Part shown: positions 40,832 to 49,422 of the stretch, piece by piece | How the letters are laid out: each line of letters starts with the position of its first letter | How positions within the stretch are numbered: the first letter of the stretch is position 1 | Origin: Bacteroidales bacterium | Lineage (GTDB): Bacteria; Bacteroidota; Bacteroidia; Bacteroidales; Muribaculaceae | Assembly (NCBI GenBank): GCA_021205635.1 | Contig: JAJPXC010000008.1 | Location: forward strand, 1 to 49,584 | Length of the DNA: 49,584 nt | Direction: 5' to 3' | Translations under genes and position numbers: made by a program | Notes under the pieces: generated by a model | Databases searched by the model: none | The model's input: only the letters and a program-made list of their open reading frames with translations | What the model was told of the DNA's origin: nothing

Positions 40832-41124
40832 TAAATTTGCGTTGCGTAATAGTGCGCACCCAACTTTAACCCCCAATTTACCTTCCGTTGCCCCGGCAGC
40901 GGCACGCAGAAACAAAGACAAACAACTACATCACAACATACTGAATCACAAGACTGAAGACCGACTTGTCGAAATCTCGCAAATTTCACGTCAAGTAAGA
41001 ATCGACTTCAGGTATTGTGCGTTCGCCCCGTTTCCGGGCGTGAGCCGCTTTACCCCAGCGTTCTTACAAGGCCATGCGAGAGCCTCGACAAGCGTGAAGG
41101 ACCAAAGCCGGTTCACGCTTTTCG
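40832..41124 (+). ncRNA. Candidate structured leader or small RNA
   Basis: TAAATTTG at 40832-40839 is a -7 box. Downstream are CCGTTGCC/GGCAGCGG (near 40888-40907), CGCCC/GGGCG (near 41025-41040) and a strong stem AAGCGTGAA/TTCACGCTT followed by TTCGTTTTAATTT near 41124, which looks like an intrinsic terminator. The transcript would be ~280 bases and end 30 bases before the next gene. It may be a free small RNA or an attenuator. I cannot name a family. Confidence 0.35.
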
Positions 41125-41155
41125 TTTTAATTTGATCCTTGTTATACCACGAAAT

Positions 41156-42895
41156 ATGGAAATAGATCAAGAAACTTCAAAAGAACAACGTCAATTTGCT
41201 TCTCGCCTGAAAGAGCTCGAAAAAGAGGAGTATTTCCCGCAAAAAGAGGATACCGACTCCTTCTGGGGAATAGTCAATAAGGTAAAGAACAGTCTCACCA
41301 ATCCCTCCAACGTGTATGTGCGTCCCAAGGTGGGCAATTTGGACATGTATCGGTTTGGGATGAAAAGCGGCGACGTGATTTATCTGAAAGCCGAGGCGAA
41401 AGGCATGTCGCTCGCTGTCACGTCAAGGGGAATAGCCTATTTCTCCAACGATGATGTAAGGGACGTCATCAAAGCGCAATGGTCGGAAATCGAATGTGTG
41501 GAATATGACGGGGATGATATCCTGGTAACTACCACCGACGACGCTGTGCTGATCCTTGACTTCTCGTTCCCGGCATGGCTGATCGCTGATGATGGCTACT
41601 CAATTGACCTCTTCGTGTCCACGCTGGAGGAGATCCGGCACTACGAATCTTCACGTCAGACCAAAGCCCAGGAAGGCGATGGCGCAACCACTACCGGAGA
41701 GGTCTCCCGTCCCTCGTCGCAACAATTGACCCTCAAGGAGCCCGACGAGAAGAAATCGCCTAAGGATGACCCGGTGATCCAGAGCGCCCTTAAGCGCTAC
41801 GGCATGACCGAGATTGTTAACGATTCCCAGTTTGCACCGTTCCTGCCAGTTTTGGGCATGATGGGGCAGGTCGATGGCATGCTTGAGCAAATTGAACAGT
41901 TGGCCATCTCGGTCGACAACTCGCTTGCTGCCCTGCGCGATCAGGTGTCACAAATCTCAGATCAGGCTTACGACCTGATGAGGGACTGCGGATTCAAGCG
42001 TAGCACTTCATTTGCGGTCTCCGCCGTGGTCGACGTGGTCGGCGAATTCTACGCCCAATGGAAACAGAACCAGGAAGAGGAGAAAATGGAACGGCGTCGC
42101 CAATACCTCAGTATGGTCAAGTGCAAGATCGCCAACGGCCGTATGAAAAACATGTTGGTCGCCAAGGAGTACATCACAAAAGCTATCGTCAAGAGTGAGA
42201 CCTTATACGAGGCCGAGATGAAAAAACAATACGACATCGCCGACCCTGTGCTCGAAAAGAAGATCAAGGTGTTCAAGATGATAGTGATGATTTACGGCAA
42301 GCTCCTCTATCTGAGTTACCTCGTGGATTTCTTCATTGAGGTATTCGACTGCTGGCAACGCGGAGAAGAGGAATTACCCGACATTCCCGACAGCTCAAAA
42401 GTCTATGGGGATCTCGCAGAAATGTGGACTCAGGAGTGTGACCTCAAAGCGTGCCTCACTGAGCCACAGGACAAGTATTCCGTATCTTTCCTGCTGGCCT
42501 TGCAAAATTCCTTTATTGCCAGGCACATGTTAGGGCAACTCGAATATAACTGGTCAACAGGTTATCTTGTGCCCTCGGGATGCATGGATATTGCGTCGGG
42601 CAAGACACTCGCGCTATCCCCCAAAGTGGAAGAAACTCTCCAAAAGAATGACTATTACCAAGCACTCAACACCAGTGTGGCGGAGCAACCGGGAAGGACC
42701 GGATTGTGGGTAAAGCTCTCACTGGTGGCAATTGGCGTGATACTCACATGGGTCATCTTCAGCAGCATATGGGTGCGGCTTGGAGTTACTGTTGTGCTGG
42801 TGTTCATGGGCTTCGGCCTATGGGGCCTGTATGAGGAGGAAGTGGAGAAGTGGCAGAAAGAGACCAACGAAAAAATGAGCAAATTCAAATTCTAA
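41156..42895 (+). CDS. Uncharacterised protein: PH-like N terminus, helical middle, two C-terminal membrane helices
   Basis: 579 residues from ATG at 41156 (MEIDQETSKEQRQFASRLKE); the frame to 41015 runs through the leader structures. Residues ~55-160 form a beta-rich PH/YokE-like unit (GMSLAVTSRGIAYFSNDDVR, SEIECVEYDGDDILVTTTDD). A Pro/Lys-rich linker follows, then long helices (GQVDGMLEQIEQLAISVDNS, EEEKMERRRQYLSM), and two membrane helices near the end (WVKLSLVAIGVILTWVIFSS, GVTVVLVFMGFGLWGLYEEE). It is thus a membrane-attached protein with a large cytoplasmic part. It is 12 bases upstream of the helical partner. No family recognised. Confidence 0.65.
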   Translation: MEIDQETSKEQRQFASRLKELEKEEYFPQKEDTDSFWGIVNKVKNSLTNPSNVYVRPKVGNLDMYRFGMKSGDVIYLKAEAKGMSLAVTSRGIAYFSNDDVRDVIKAQWSEIECVEYDGDDILVTTTDDAVLILDFSFPAWLIADDGYSIDLFVSTLEEIRHYESSRQTKAQEGDGATTTGEVSRPSSQQLTLKEPDEKKSPKDDPVIQSALKRYGMTEIVNDSQFAPFLPVLGMMGQVDGMLEQIEQLAISVDNSLAALRDQVSQISDQAYDLMRDCGFKRSTSFAVSAVVDVVGEFYAQWKQNQEEEKMERRRQYLSMVKCKIANGRMKNMLVAKEYITKAIVKSETLYEAEMKKQYDIADPVLEKKIKVFKMIVMIYGKLLYLSYLVDFFIEVFDCWQRGEEELPDIPDSSKVYGDLAEMWTQECDLKACLTEPQDKYSVSFLLALQNSFIARHMLGQLEYNWSTGYLVPSGCMDIASGKTLALSPKVEETLQKNDYYQALNTSVAEQPGRTGLWVKLSLVAIGVILTWVIFSSIWVRLGVTVVLVFMGFGLWGLYEEEVEKWQKETNEKMSKFKF

Positions 42896-42907
42896 TTCAT
42901 ATTTAAA

Positions 42908-43315
42908 ATGGACGACCAACTTTCAATCATCGACCGAGGACAGATGATGGCGCAAGATACCAACGATACAATCTGTAACCTCAACCAAACTCTCGACCGT
43001 GTTAATGATCTAATATCTTCGGGAAACGATATCGTGGCAATTTACGCCGACATGGAGCTTTCCATCCATAAGATGGATCTCCAGTTCAACGCTTTATTCG
43101 CCAACTTGGAAGCCGACTTGAAGAAATATGACATGCGCGCCGCGATCGTAAAGGAACAGCTCAACGGCATCAGCAACCGCATGGATAAAATGCTCGACAA
43201 CGCCCTGATGCTCGACACCGACAGCGAGCGTATGCTTGATTTCAAGATGAAGCTGCTCGAGACGATCAACAACCATTCAGCCGACATAGCCACAATGGTA
43301 ATGAAGTTGCTTTAG
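42908..43315 (+). CDS. Coiled-coil partner protein
   Basis: 135 residues, entirely helical in appearance: IDRGQMMAQDTNDTICNLNQ, TLDRVNDLISSGNDIVAIYA, and QFNALFANLEADLKKYDMRA with heptad-like hydrophobic spacing and frequent Asn/Asp/Met. There are no cysteines other than one and no membrane segment. It starts 12 bases after the membrane protein and ends at a double terminator, so the two form a closed operon. The helical middle of the upstream protein is a natural partner. Confidence 0.65.
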   Translation: MDDQLSIIDRGQMMAQDTNDTICNLNQTLDRVNDLISSGNDIVAIYADMELSIHKMDLQFNALFANLEADLKKYDMRAAIVKEQLNGISNRMDKMLDNALMLDTDSERMLDFKMKLLETINNHSADIATMVMKLL

Positions 43316-43392
43316 GCTCCGTTCATCAAAAAATGTTAAACGGGGCCTAAAGTACACAGCTTGGTGGTTCACAAGGTAGTGTACTTTTTAGC
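43310..43392 (+). terminator. Two stacked hairpins ending the coiled-coil operon
   Basis: The first stem pairs TTTAGGC-CCGTT with AACGGGGCCTAAA around 43312-43351. The second, AAGTACAC (43350-43357) with GTGTACTT (43379-43386), is followed by TTTTAG, an intrinsic terminator. The right arm of the first and left arm of the second overlap by two bases, so they could compete. Confidence 0.7.
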
Positions 43393-43411
43393 CACAAAAA
43401 TCGTTAAGGGT

Positions 43412-43443
43412 TTTGAGAATTAATGGCAAAAGCGTTATCTTTG
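43412..43443 (+). promoter_or_regulatory. Promoter of the Rpn-type nuclease gene
   Basis: TTTG (43412-43415), 20 bases, then TATCTTTG (43436-43443): both boxes of a Bacteroidota promoter with good spacing. The ATG is at 43471, giving a leader of ~20 bases. Confidence 0.8.
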
Positions 43444-43470
43444 TAGGCGGACACCTAAAGTATCACTACC

Positions 43471-44370
43471 ATGGCAACCAAGGACTCGTTCTACATCCGT
43501 TTTGACTGGGCCGCGAAACGATTGCTTCGCGATAAGGCCAACTTCGCCATCCTGGAGGGATTTCTCTCGGCTCTCTTGGGCGAAAGGGTTACCATTCTGG
43601 AAATCCTCGAGAGTGAGAGCAATCGTCTCAACCCCTACGACAAATACAATGTCGTGGATATTAAGGCGCGCAACCACCGGGGTGAGGTAATCATTATAGA
43701 GGTGCAAAACCTCTATGAAATGGATTTCGTGAAACGTATCCTATACGGGGCCTCAAAAGCCGTGGTTGAGCAGGTGTCGTCGGGCGATCCCTATGGCGTG
43801 ATCCATAAGGTTTACTCTATCGCGATTGTTTATTTCGACCTTGGCTCGGGGGGCGACGACTATGTTTTCCGTGGTCACACCAACCTTGTCGGCATGCACA
43901 GCCGCAAAGAACTTATAGTGTCGGAAAGCGATCGTAAGGGTTACATTACCGACACATATGACATATTCCCCGAATACTTCGTGTTGAAAGTCAACAACTT
44001 CGATAAGATAGCTACCACCCCTCTCGAGGAGTGGATGGATTACCTAAAACGCGGCTATATCTCTCCCTCCACCCAGGACTCTGGGCTGATCCGTGCACAA
44101 AAGGTGCTCGATCGCGAGGCCATGACCGATGCCGAACGGTATGAATACGACCGTTATCTCATCGCAAAACGTAGCCAACAGGATTCTATGGAAAAAGAGC
44201 GCGCTGAGGGGCGTGCCGAGGGAATGGCCCAGGGGCTGTCTCAAGGCATCGCTCAAGGCATCACACAAGGCAGGTTGCAAAGCGCCAAGATGATGATCGA
44301 CGGTGGTTTGCCGCGACAACAAGTAATCGATCTGTTGCATCTCACTCCCGACGAAACCGCCATGCTATAA
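43471..44370 (+). CDS. Rpn-family PD-(D/E)XK nuclease (transposase-related)
   Basis: 299 residues. The PDDEXK_2/Rpn pattern is clear: SFYIRFDWAAKRLLRDKANF, NPYDKYNVVDIKARNHRGEV and IIIEVQNLYEMDFVKRILYG, giving D...E-V-Q as active site (Gln in place of Lys is usual here). A linker precedes a C-terminal repeat of Gly-Met/Leu/Ile-x-Gln (EGMAQGLSQGIAQGITQGRL), then a short helix. Rpn nucleases promote recA-independent recombination and are widespread in gut Bacteroidales; the C-terminal repeats vary in number. Monocistronic, between its own promoter and terminator. Confidence 0.88.
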   Translation: MATKDSFYIRFDWAAKRLLRDKANFAILEGFLSALLGERVTILEILESESNRLNPYDKYNVVDIKARNHRGEVIIIEVQNLYEMDFVKRILYGASKAVVEQVSSGDPYGVIHKVYSIAIVYFDLGSGGDDYVFRGHTNLVGMHSRKELIVSESDRKGYITDTYDIFPEYFVLKVNNFDKIATTPLEEWMDYLKRGYISPSTQDSGLIRAQKVLDREAMTDAERYEYDRYLIAKRSQQDSMEKERAEGRAEGMAQGLSQGIAQGITQGRLQSAKMMIDGGLPRQQVIDLLHLTPDETAML

Positions 44371-44389
44371 CCCTCCCCCCCTATAACGA

Positions 44390-44435
44390 GCGCCGCTATC
44401 CGACTCAACAGATAGCGGCGCCCGTTTCTTTTTTT
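44390..44435 (+). terminator. Terminator of the Rpn-type gene
   Basis: GCGCCGCTATC (44390-44400) pairs perfectly with GATAGCGGCGC (44411-44421), followed by GTTTCTTTTTTT. It separates the convergent Rpn and efflux genes and touches the stop codon of the MFS gene. Confidence 0.9.
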
Positions 44436-46041
44436 ATGAGGCAAGAGTGGGGTCGTCGCCGCGGCCGCCAAGCCAGCGGCGCACCGAGATCATGCGTGGC
44501 ACGAAGCGCTTCACGGTGGTGGCGTAGCTACTCAACAACACCATCGCCATCATGAAAATTCCAAGCAGAATCATGTAGCCATAGGTCTCCTTGGTGGCCA
44601 TCATCAACGTTTGCTGATTGAGTTGGCCCATCCAGTCGATACCCTCCTCGGTCATTCGCGACGACTTGTCGAGATCCAATCCCGACGCTCCAAGCATCAT
44701 ATTGCAATTGTACGACCACCGGTATAGCCGCTCCACAATAGCTCCAGCAGCCGCCAAGCCTGGCCCACACCGCAGGAATCCCAAGATGGAGATATTCATG
44801 AAGAAATGCTGGAACGGAATCGCTTGCGACAACAGGTAGGTGCAAAGCCCCTCGATCATCACTTCCCCTACCCCAAAGGCAAACATCGGAATCCAAAACA
44901 AGTGAGGAGCAGTATCAGGGTCAATCAAGAAGTAAATATTCACCTCGTAATACGTGATGAGCAACGTGATGAGTATCAGCACCATTTTCACTGTCCAACG
45001 CCACCTTACCAGGGTGAAGTAGAACAAAATCGATCCCATGATGATGCCAAACAACTCGGGATAGTTCAACGACACGATATTGACAAATCCATAGTGAAGC
45101 AATCCTCCCAACAATGTGGGCTGTACGGCATGAGCTGTTGATTCCAGCACAAGAATGCCAAACAAGGCAAGAGCGAAACTCCACGCCACCGGATATTTAA
45201 ACGCTTTCAGGTCGATATACGGCTGCTCGGCTCGCGCGCTTTGCCAGATGGATAATCCCAGCATGACAAAGAAAATCCACGTCGCGCAACGTATCTGGGG
45301 CGCGTCCCACCAGTCGTAGTGCTCCCCGAAACAAAAAATCCATGTGAGCACCACCATGGTGCCGGTCCACAGCAATTGGCCCATCCAATCTATACCTTGC
45401 AAAGGCCATTTTGGACCCGAACGGTGATCGTGTTGCATGGTGAAATACACCCAGGCCTCCACGACGATCATCAGTACCACCACTATCAGATACATCATCT
45501 TCCAATTGGTGAAATACGACATCCAAGCCGAGACGATTCCCGACACTTGGATCGCGCCGCACACTAGCAGGTACACCACCGAGAAAAACACGGCGAAATT
45601 GCGCGTGGGGGTGATGTTGAGCTGGATGGTGCTCATGCAGCCAAACATTCCCATCATCTTGAAATATCCGGCAACCAGGCAAACTAGCCACAACAATGGT
45701 GCCCAGGTGACGTACATGGCCAAGATGGCACAACCGATCTCAACACCAGCCGCTATGAACCACAACTGACGCGTGAACAACCCAAATTTCCAACGGAACA
45801 TGATAGGAAAGATAGCGTTCAGCCCAATCAGCGAGCAGTAGGACGCCATCGTCACATCCTCGCTCAAGTAAGCCAGCTGTCCCACCATCTGCGTCAGAGT
45901 AGCTAGGTACACACCTCCCGTGAGCTGGAAACAAAATGCCATGAAGATCACCGACCAAAAGCGCAACCGGTGGGGGATGCTCGGACGGAACATCAACATC
46001 TGCCTGACAAGATTGACAGGCGGTAACTTAGGCAAAGCCAT
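44434..46041 (-). CDS. MFS transporter, EmrB/DHA2-like subunit of efflux pump
   Basis: 535 residues with about 14 hydrophobic segments, as in the DHA2 drug:H+ antiporter group (FWSVIFMAFCFQLTGGVYLA, LWFIAAGVEIGCAILAMYVT, WMSYFTNWKMMYLIVVVLMI, GILVLESTAHAVQPTLLGGL). It sits in the inner membrane and should export small hydrophobic compounds. It shares its first base with the stop of the HlyD gene, so the two are coupled. The classical Motif A is weak, common in Bacteroidales members. The substrate is unknown. Confidence 0.9.
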   Translation of the reverse strand: MALPKLPPVNLVRQMLMFRPSIPHRLRFWSVIFMAFCFQLTGGVYLATLTQMVGQLAYLSEDVTMASYCSLIGLNAIFPIMFRWKFGLFTRQLWFIAAGVEIGCAILAMYVTWAPLLWLVCLVAGYFKMMGMFGCMSTIQLNITPTRNFAVFFSVVYLLVCGAIQVSGIVSAWMSYFTNWKMMYLIVVVLMIVVEAWVYFTMQHDHRSGPKWPLQGIDWMGQLLWTGTMVVLTWIFCFGEHYDWWDAPQIRCATWIFFVMLGLSIWQSARAEQPYIDLKAFKYPVAWSFALALFGILVLESTAHAVQPTLLGGLLHYGFVNIVSLNYPELFGIIMGSILFYFTLVRWRWTVKMVLILITLLITYYEVNIYFLIDPDTAPHLFWIPMFAFGVGEVMIEGLCTYLLSQAIPFQHFFMNISILGFLRCGPGLAAAGAIVERLYRWSYNCNMMLGASGLDLDKSSRMTEEGIDWMGQLNQQTLMMATKETYGYMILLGIFMMAMVLLSSYATTVKRFVPRMISVRRWLGGRGDDPTLAS

Positions 46042-47075
46042 CAGTCGATTACCTTACATTCGACGTTGAGGCCCGTACGCAGCCGCGCCATGTCAGCCCG
46101 GGGGGTATTGGCGGCGAAGCGTATCTTCACCGGCACGCGTTGCTCCACCTTCACGAAATTGCCCGTGGCGTTGTCCTGGGGCACAACCGAGTACTGCGCT
46201 CCCGTGGCTTGAGAAATCTGCTCGATGTAGCCCATGAACTTCACGCCGGGGATGGCATCGACAGTCATGCGCACGGAATCGCCCACGGCCATTCGCGCCG
46301 TCTGCGTCTCCTTGTAGTTGGCAACAACCCACGTGTCGGCGGTGTCGACCACGGTTAGGAGTGTCTGTCCCGGCTGAACCAGTTGACCCACTTGGATATT
46401 TTTCTTTGAAGCGTAACCGTCGCAGGGGGAGATAATTACCGTGTAGCTAAGATTCAACTCGGCCAACTCGACAGCGGCCTTGGCAAGCTCTATTCCGGCG
46501 TCGTTTTGGCCCAGGCGCTGGGTTTGCTCCTGCGAGGTAAGGTCGGTCGACCGCTTTTGGTGGGAGAGCATGTCGTATTTGGCTTTAAGGGCCGCGTAAT
46601 TGGTCTCCACGGCGTCGTATTGCTGCTGGGTCACAGCCTCTTGTGCCAACAGTTCCTTGTAGCGGGCGAGGTCGCGCTGGGCGTTGTCCATCAGGGCTTT
46701 AACTTCAGCGAGCGCAGCGTCGTTGACCGTAAGATTGTTACGGGTGGTAGTGATTGCGGCCGACATGGCCCCACGGCCCGAGGTGGCGTTCTGGAGGTCG
46801 GCATGGGCTTGAGCCAGTCGCAAGCGAAACTCGGTGTCCTCAATCACTGCCAGCGTGTCGCCCTTGTGCACAGGGGTATAGTCGTTGAAATATACGGCCT
46901 TGACAAATCCTTGCACGCGGGAATTTACTGGGATAATTTGTTGACGCACTTGGGCATTATCGGTGTAAGTCGATGAAGTAAAGCCCATAAACTTCACTGC
47001 CACCCAGCCGAGGCCGAGCAGTATCAAAGCGATCACCCCAAGGTTTTGGAGTGTTCGCCGTGTTTTTTGTCTCAT
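46041..47075 (-). CDS. HlyD/EmrA-family periplasmic adaptor
   Basis: 344 residues. One N-terminal membrane helix (NLGVIALILLGLGWVAVKFM) is followed by the biotinyl-lipoyl half (IPVNSRVQGFVKAVYFNDYT, PVHKGDTLAVIEDTEFRLRL), an alpha-hairpin (ATSGRGAMSAAITTTRNNLT, ...YAALKAKYDMLSHQ), the second lipoyl half (SYTVIISPCDGYASKKNIQV, GQLVQPGQTLLTVVDTADTW) and a beta-barrel (VPVKIRFAANTPRAD). It bridges the MFS pump and the TolC channel. The start overlaps the TolC stop by four bases. Confidence 0.93.
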   Translation of the reverse strand: MRQKTRRTLQNLGVIALILLGLGWVAVKFMGFTSSTYTDNAQVRQQIIPVNSRVQGFVKAVYFNDYTPVHKGDTLAVIEDTEFRLRLAQAHADLQNATSGRGAMSAAITTTRNNLTVNDAALAEVKALMDNAQRDLARYKELLAQEAVTQQQYDAVETNYAALKAKYDMLSHQKRSTDLTSQEQTQRLGQNDAGIELAKAAVELAELNLSYTVIISPCDGYASKKNIQVGQLVQPGQTLLTVVDTADTWVVANYKETQTARMAVGDSVRMTVDAIPGVKFMGYIEQISQATGAQYSVVPQDNATGNFVKVEQRVPVKIRFAANTPRADMARLRTGLNVECKVID

Positions 47076-48376
47076 AATGTTCCTGAAATGTATTTAAGTT
47101 GGTAGTAATAGAGGAGAGTGTTGATGCGTGCGTTCACCAGTCGGGTCTCGGCGTCCAAGCGGGCCGTCGAGGCGTCTAGCATGTCGGTCAACAACGCGAG
47201 CTGATTGTTGAATCGGTTTTCCACCACGCGGTAGTTTTCGGTGGCCAGCTCCACGTTCTTCAGCTCGGTGACGATCATCTCCTGTGATTGTATATACATT
47301 GTATATGTGGCGTCGATGCGCTGCGACAGGTCGTCGTCGATCGACTCGCGCGAGGCCTTCAGTTGCATCCGCTCGATGCGGTTGAGGCGGGTCTTCTTGT
47401 TGGTCTTATAGAGCGACGAGAAGTTGTAGCTGATGTTGACGCCCACCCACCATGCGTTGTAATTCTTGTCGATTGCGGGGATCTCGAAGGTGACGGGTCC
47501 GCCAAGGTTGTCTCCGGCGATCACTCCCACCTTGGGGAAACGCTCGGCTCGGTCGATCTTGTCGCGAGCCTCCAGAATGTCGACCTGTGACGCGTTGATT
47601 TGCAACAGTGGGCTTTCGCCGCGAGCCAAAGCCAGCCAATGGGCTGAGCCGTCGCAGGGTAGGGGAGTGGCCAGAATTGTGGAGTCGGGCTCGATCTCCT
47701 TCTGCTCTTCTAGGCCACAAAGCACCCGCAGGTCGTGACTGAGGGTCGCTACCGAGTTGGTAAGCGTCAATCGGTCGTAACGGAGCGACGACAGACGCAA
47801 CTCGTAGCGGGTGATGTCGTTTTTGAGCACAACGCCCTGGGCACGCCGCGCGTTCATCTGCTCCAAAAGTTGCTCCGTCAGGGCGATGTTCTGGTCGTAA
47901 ACGCCGATGAGGTTGTGGCACTTGAACAGGTTCAGGTAGCATTGCGCCACTTGGAATCGCTTGTCCGCGAGCGTCTGGCGATATCCGGCGCGACTGAGGC
48001 GCGTTTGGCTTTTGGCCAGGTCGACGCCGCCCGTGATGGCTCCTCCAGTGAACACGGGCTGGTAGAGCGAGGCGGTGAAAGTGTTGGAGAAGTGGGGTAG
48101 GGGATCTCGGGTAGCGTTGGAGAAATCGCGGTCGAGGATGGTGCCGTCGCCCAGATAGGAGAGCTGCACCGAGGCGTTGACGTCGGGGAGCCATGCCGAG
48201 CGTGCCACGCGCTCTTGTTGCTCGTTCATCTCAATGGAGATTGCCGAGGCTCGCACGGCTGAGTTGTCGGTTTCTACACGCTGCAACAGAGCGTCGAGCG
48301 ATGTGGTCGACTGCGCCCTCGAGCCAATGACGCACGCCATAACCACCGCCACCGCGGTAGTGTATATTTTTCTCAT
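47072..48376 (-). CDS. TolC-family outer membrane efflux channel
   Basis: 434 residues from ATG at 48376 (MRKIYTTAVAVVMACVIGSR); the frame to 48403 lies outside. A cleavable signal peptide ends near SRAQ. The body shows the OEP repeats: SLDALLQRVETDNSAVRASA, SAWLPDVNASVQLSYLGDG, YQPVFTGGAITGGVDLAKSQ, and the second half ARGESPLLQINASQVDILEA, TRLVNARINTLLYYYQLKYI. It forms the outer-membrane duct. It is the first gene of the operon, with no local regulator gene and no clear promoter in the repeat-rich upstream DNA. Confidence 0.93.
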   Translation of the reverse strand: MRKIYTTAVAVVMACVIGSRAQSTTSLDALLQRVETDNSAVRASAISIEMNEQQERVARSAWLPDVNASVQLSYLGDGTILDRDFSNATRDPLPHFSNTFTASLYQPVFTGGAITGGVDLAKSQTRLSRAGYRQTLADKRFQVAQCYLNLFKCHNLIGVYDQNIALTEQLLEQMNARRAQGVVLKNDITRYELRLSSLRYDRLTLTNSVATLSHDLRVLCGLEEQKEIEPDSTILATPLPCDGSAHWLALARGESPLLQINASQVDILEARDKIDRAERFPKVGVIAGDNLGGPVTFEIPAIDKNYNAWWVGVNISYNFSSLYKTNKKTRLNRIERMQLKASRESIDDDLSQRIDATYTMYIQSQEMIVTELKNVELATENYRVVENRFNNQLALLTDMLDASTARLDAETRLVNARINTLLYYYQLKYISGTL

Positions 48377-48470
48377 AAATATAAATGAAATTGCAGATGT
48401 CAAAAAATTTGATCAAATATTGCCGAGCCTCATCCTAGCTCAGCGCTAAAGCTTTAAATCATTAAAGCTA

Positions 48471-48564
48471 TTAACCTTAAACTTTAAACCTTAAACTTTA
48501 AACCTTAAACTTTAAACCTTAAACTTTAAACTTTAAACCTTAAACTTTAAACTTTAAACTTTAA
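48471..48564. repeat. Tandem 7-bp repeat CYTTAAA (about 13 copies)
   Basis: Units CTTTAAA and CCTTAAA alternate without interruption for roughly 13 copies. No reading frame uses them. They lie just upstream of the TolC-HlyD-MFS operon (48377-48849 holds no gene). Such arrays can change length by slippage and, placed upstream of an operon, could alter expression; that is inference. Confidence 0.85.
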
Positions 48565-48815
48565 TCCTCTAAGCGATATGCCTCTGCGTCACACCCCACA
48601 AACAGCGTTGGCAATAACTGCGTCCAGCGCTCCTTCCTGATTGATTGCTTGTTACCTTAGAATACATTATTAATTGATGGGCTATATGACCCATTTCCCG
48701 CCGCGAAGTTACAAAATTTTTCGCAGTTTTCAGTTTTCAGTTGAATAGTCTTTTCTCCTTTCATCCTTTATTCCTTTGAATTCCTTAAAGGAGGAAAGGG
48801 GTAAAGGAATAAAGC

Positions 48816-48850
48816 TCACCACTCACCACTCACCACTCACCACTCACCAC
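48816..48850. repeat. Tandem 7-bp repeat TCACCAC (about 5 copies)
   Basis: TCACCAC is repeated about five times immediately before the stop of the next minus-strand gene. Its period equals that of the CYTTAAA array although the sequence differs. CTTTATTCCTTT (near 48768) and AAAGGAATAAAG (48803-48814) form an inverted repeat next to it, which may be the terminator or spacer of the secreted-protein gene. Confidence 0.8.
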
Positions 48851-49422
48851 TACTCCTCGGTGTAGGCGACGGGCGAGGCCAGCATCGGGGCGATGGTCGT
48901 CAGGTAATAGTCGAGGCGACCCTCGTTGCGCAATTTGGTCAACAATTCAAGGCCGTCGAGCGAGCCGATTCGGTCGCGGTTCGACTGATAGTAATTGATG
49001 GCTGCCCATAGCGAATGAAACTGCATCGAGGTGGAGTAAACCGATGATTGAGCGTCCATTGCGTAGATAGCCGCGGCAGCCAGATATGCCACCAGCACCT
49101 CGCGGTTCTCCATCAGAGGGTATATCTCGTTGCCCAGCGACAGGGTGATATGGTCGGTGAGGTCCATCCATGCCACAAGGAAGCGCGAGGCCTCGTCGCG
49201 CAGGTCCTCGGTGTTCTCATCTTGTGGCGCCTCTAGGAGCCAATGGGCGCACCGCATGGCCGCCACGTCGTAGCTGTCGGGATTGGTGGATGCTTGCAGC
49301 TTCTCGATCGAGGGGACGAGGGGCATGCCGATTTGCGCCGACGGGGCGACACCCGTGTTGGCTTGCGCAGCTGTAAACGCGCTTATAGCTATGGCCGTGG
49401 CCTTGGAGAGGAGAGTTTTCAT
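48850..49422 (-). CDS. Secreted protein of unknown function
   Basis: 190 residues from ATG at 49422 (MKTLLSKATAIAISAFTAAQ), giving a signal peptide with probable cleavage near AQA-NT; the longer frame to 49533 is Lys/Arg/Asn-rich and not convincing. The mature part is helical (SYDVAAMRCAHWLLEAPQDE, EASRFLVAWMDLTDHITLSL, REVLVAYLAAAAIYAMDAQS). It is probably periplasmic. The family is unknown to me. The gene lies head-to-tail with the efflux operon but separated by ~470 bases of repeats. The right end (49423-49584) shows no gene. Confidence 0.65.
   Translation of the reverse strand: MKTLLSKATAIAISAFTAAQANTGVAPSAQIGMPLVPSIEKLQASTNPDSYDVAAMRCAHWLLEAPQDENTEDLRDEASRFLVAWMDLTDHITLSLGNEIYPLMENREVLVAYLAAAAIYAMDAQSSVYSTSMQFHSLWAAINYYQSNRDRIGSLDGLELLTKLRNEGRLDYYLTTIAPMLASPVAYTEE

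Noticed and set aside
48471..48850. CRISPR array
   Set aside because: The repeats are 7 bp and contiguous, with no spacers; no cas genes are present.
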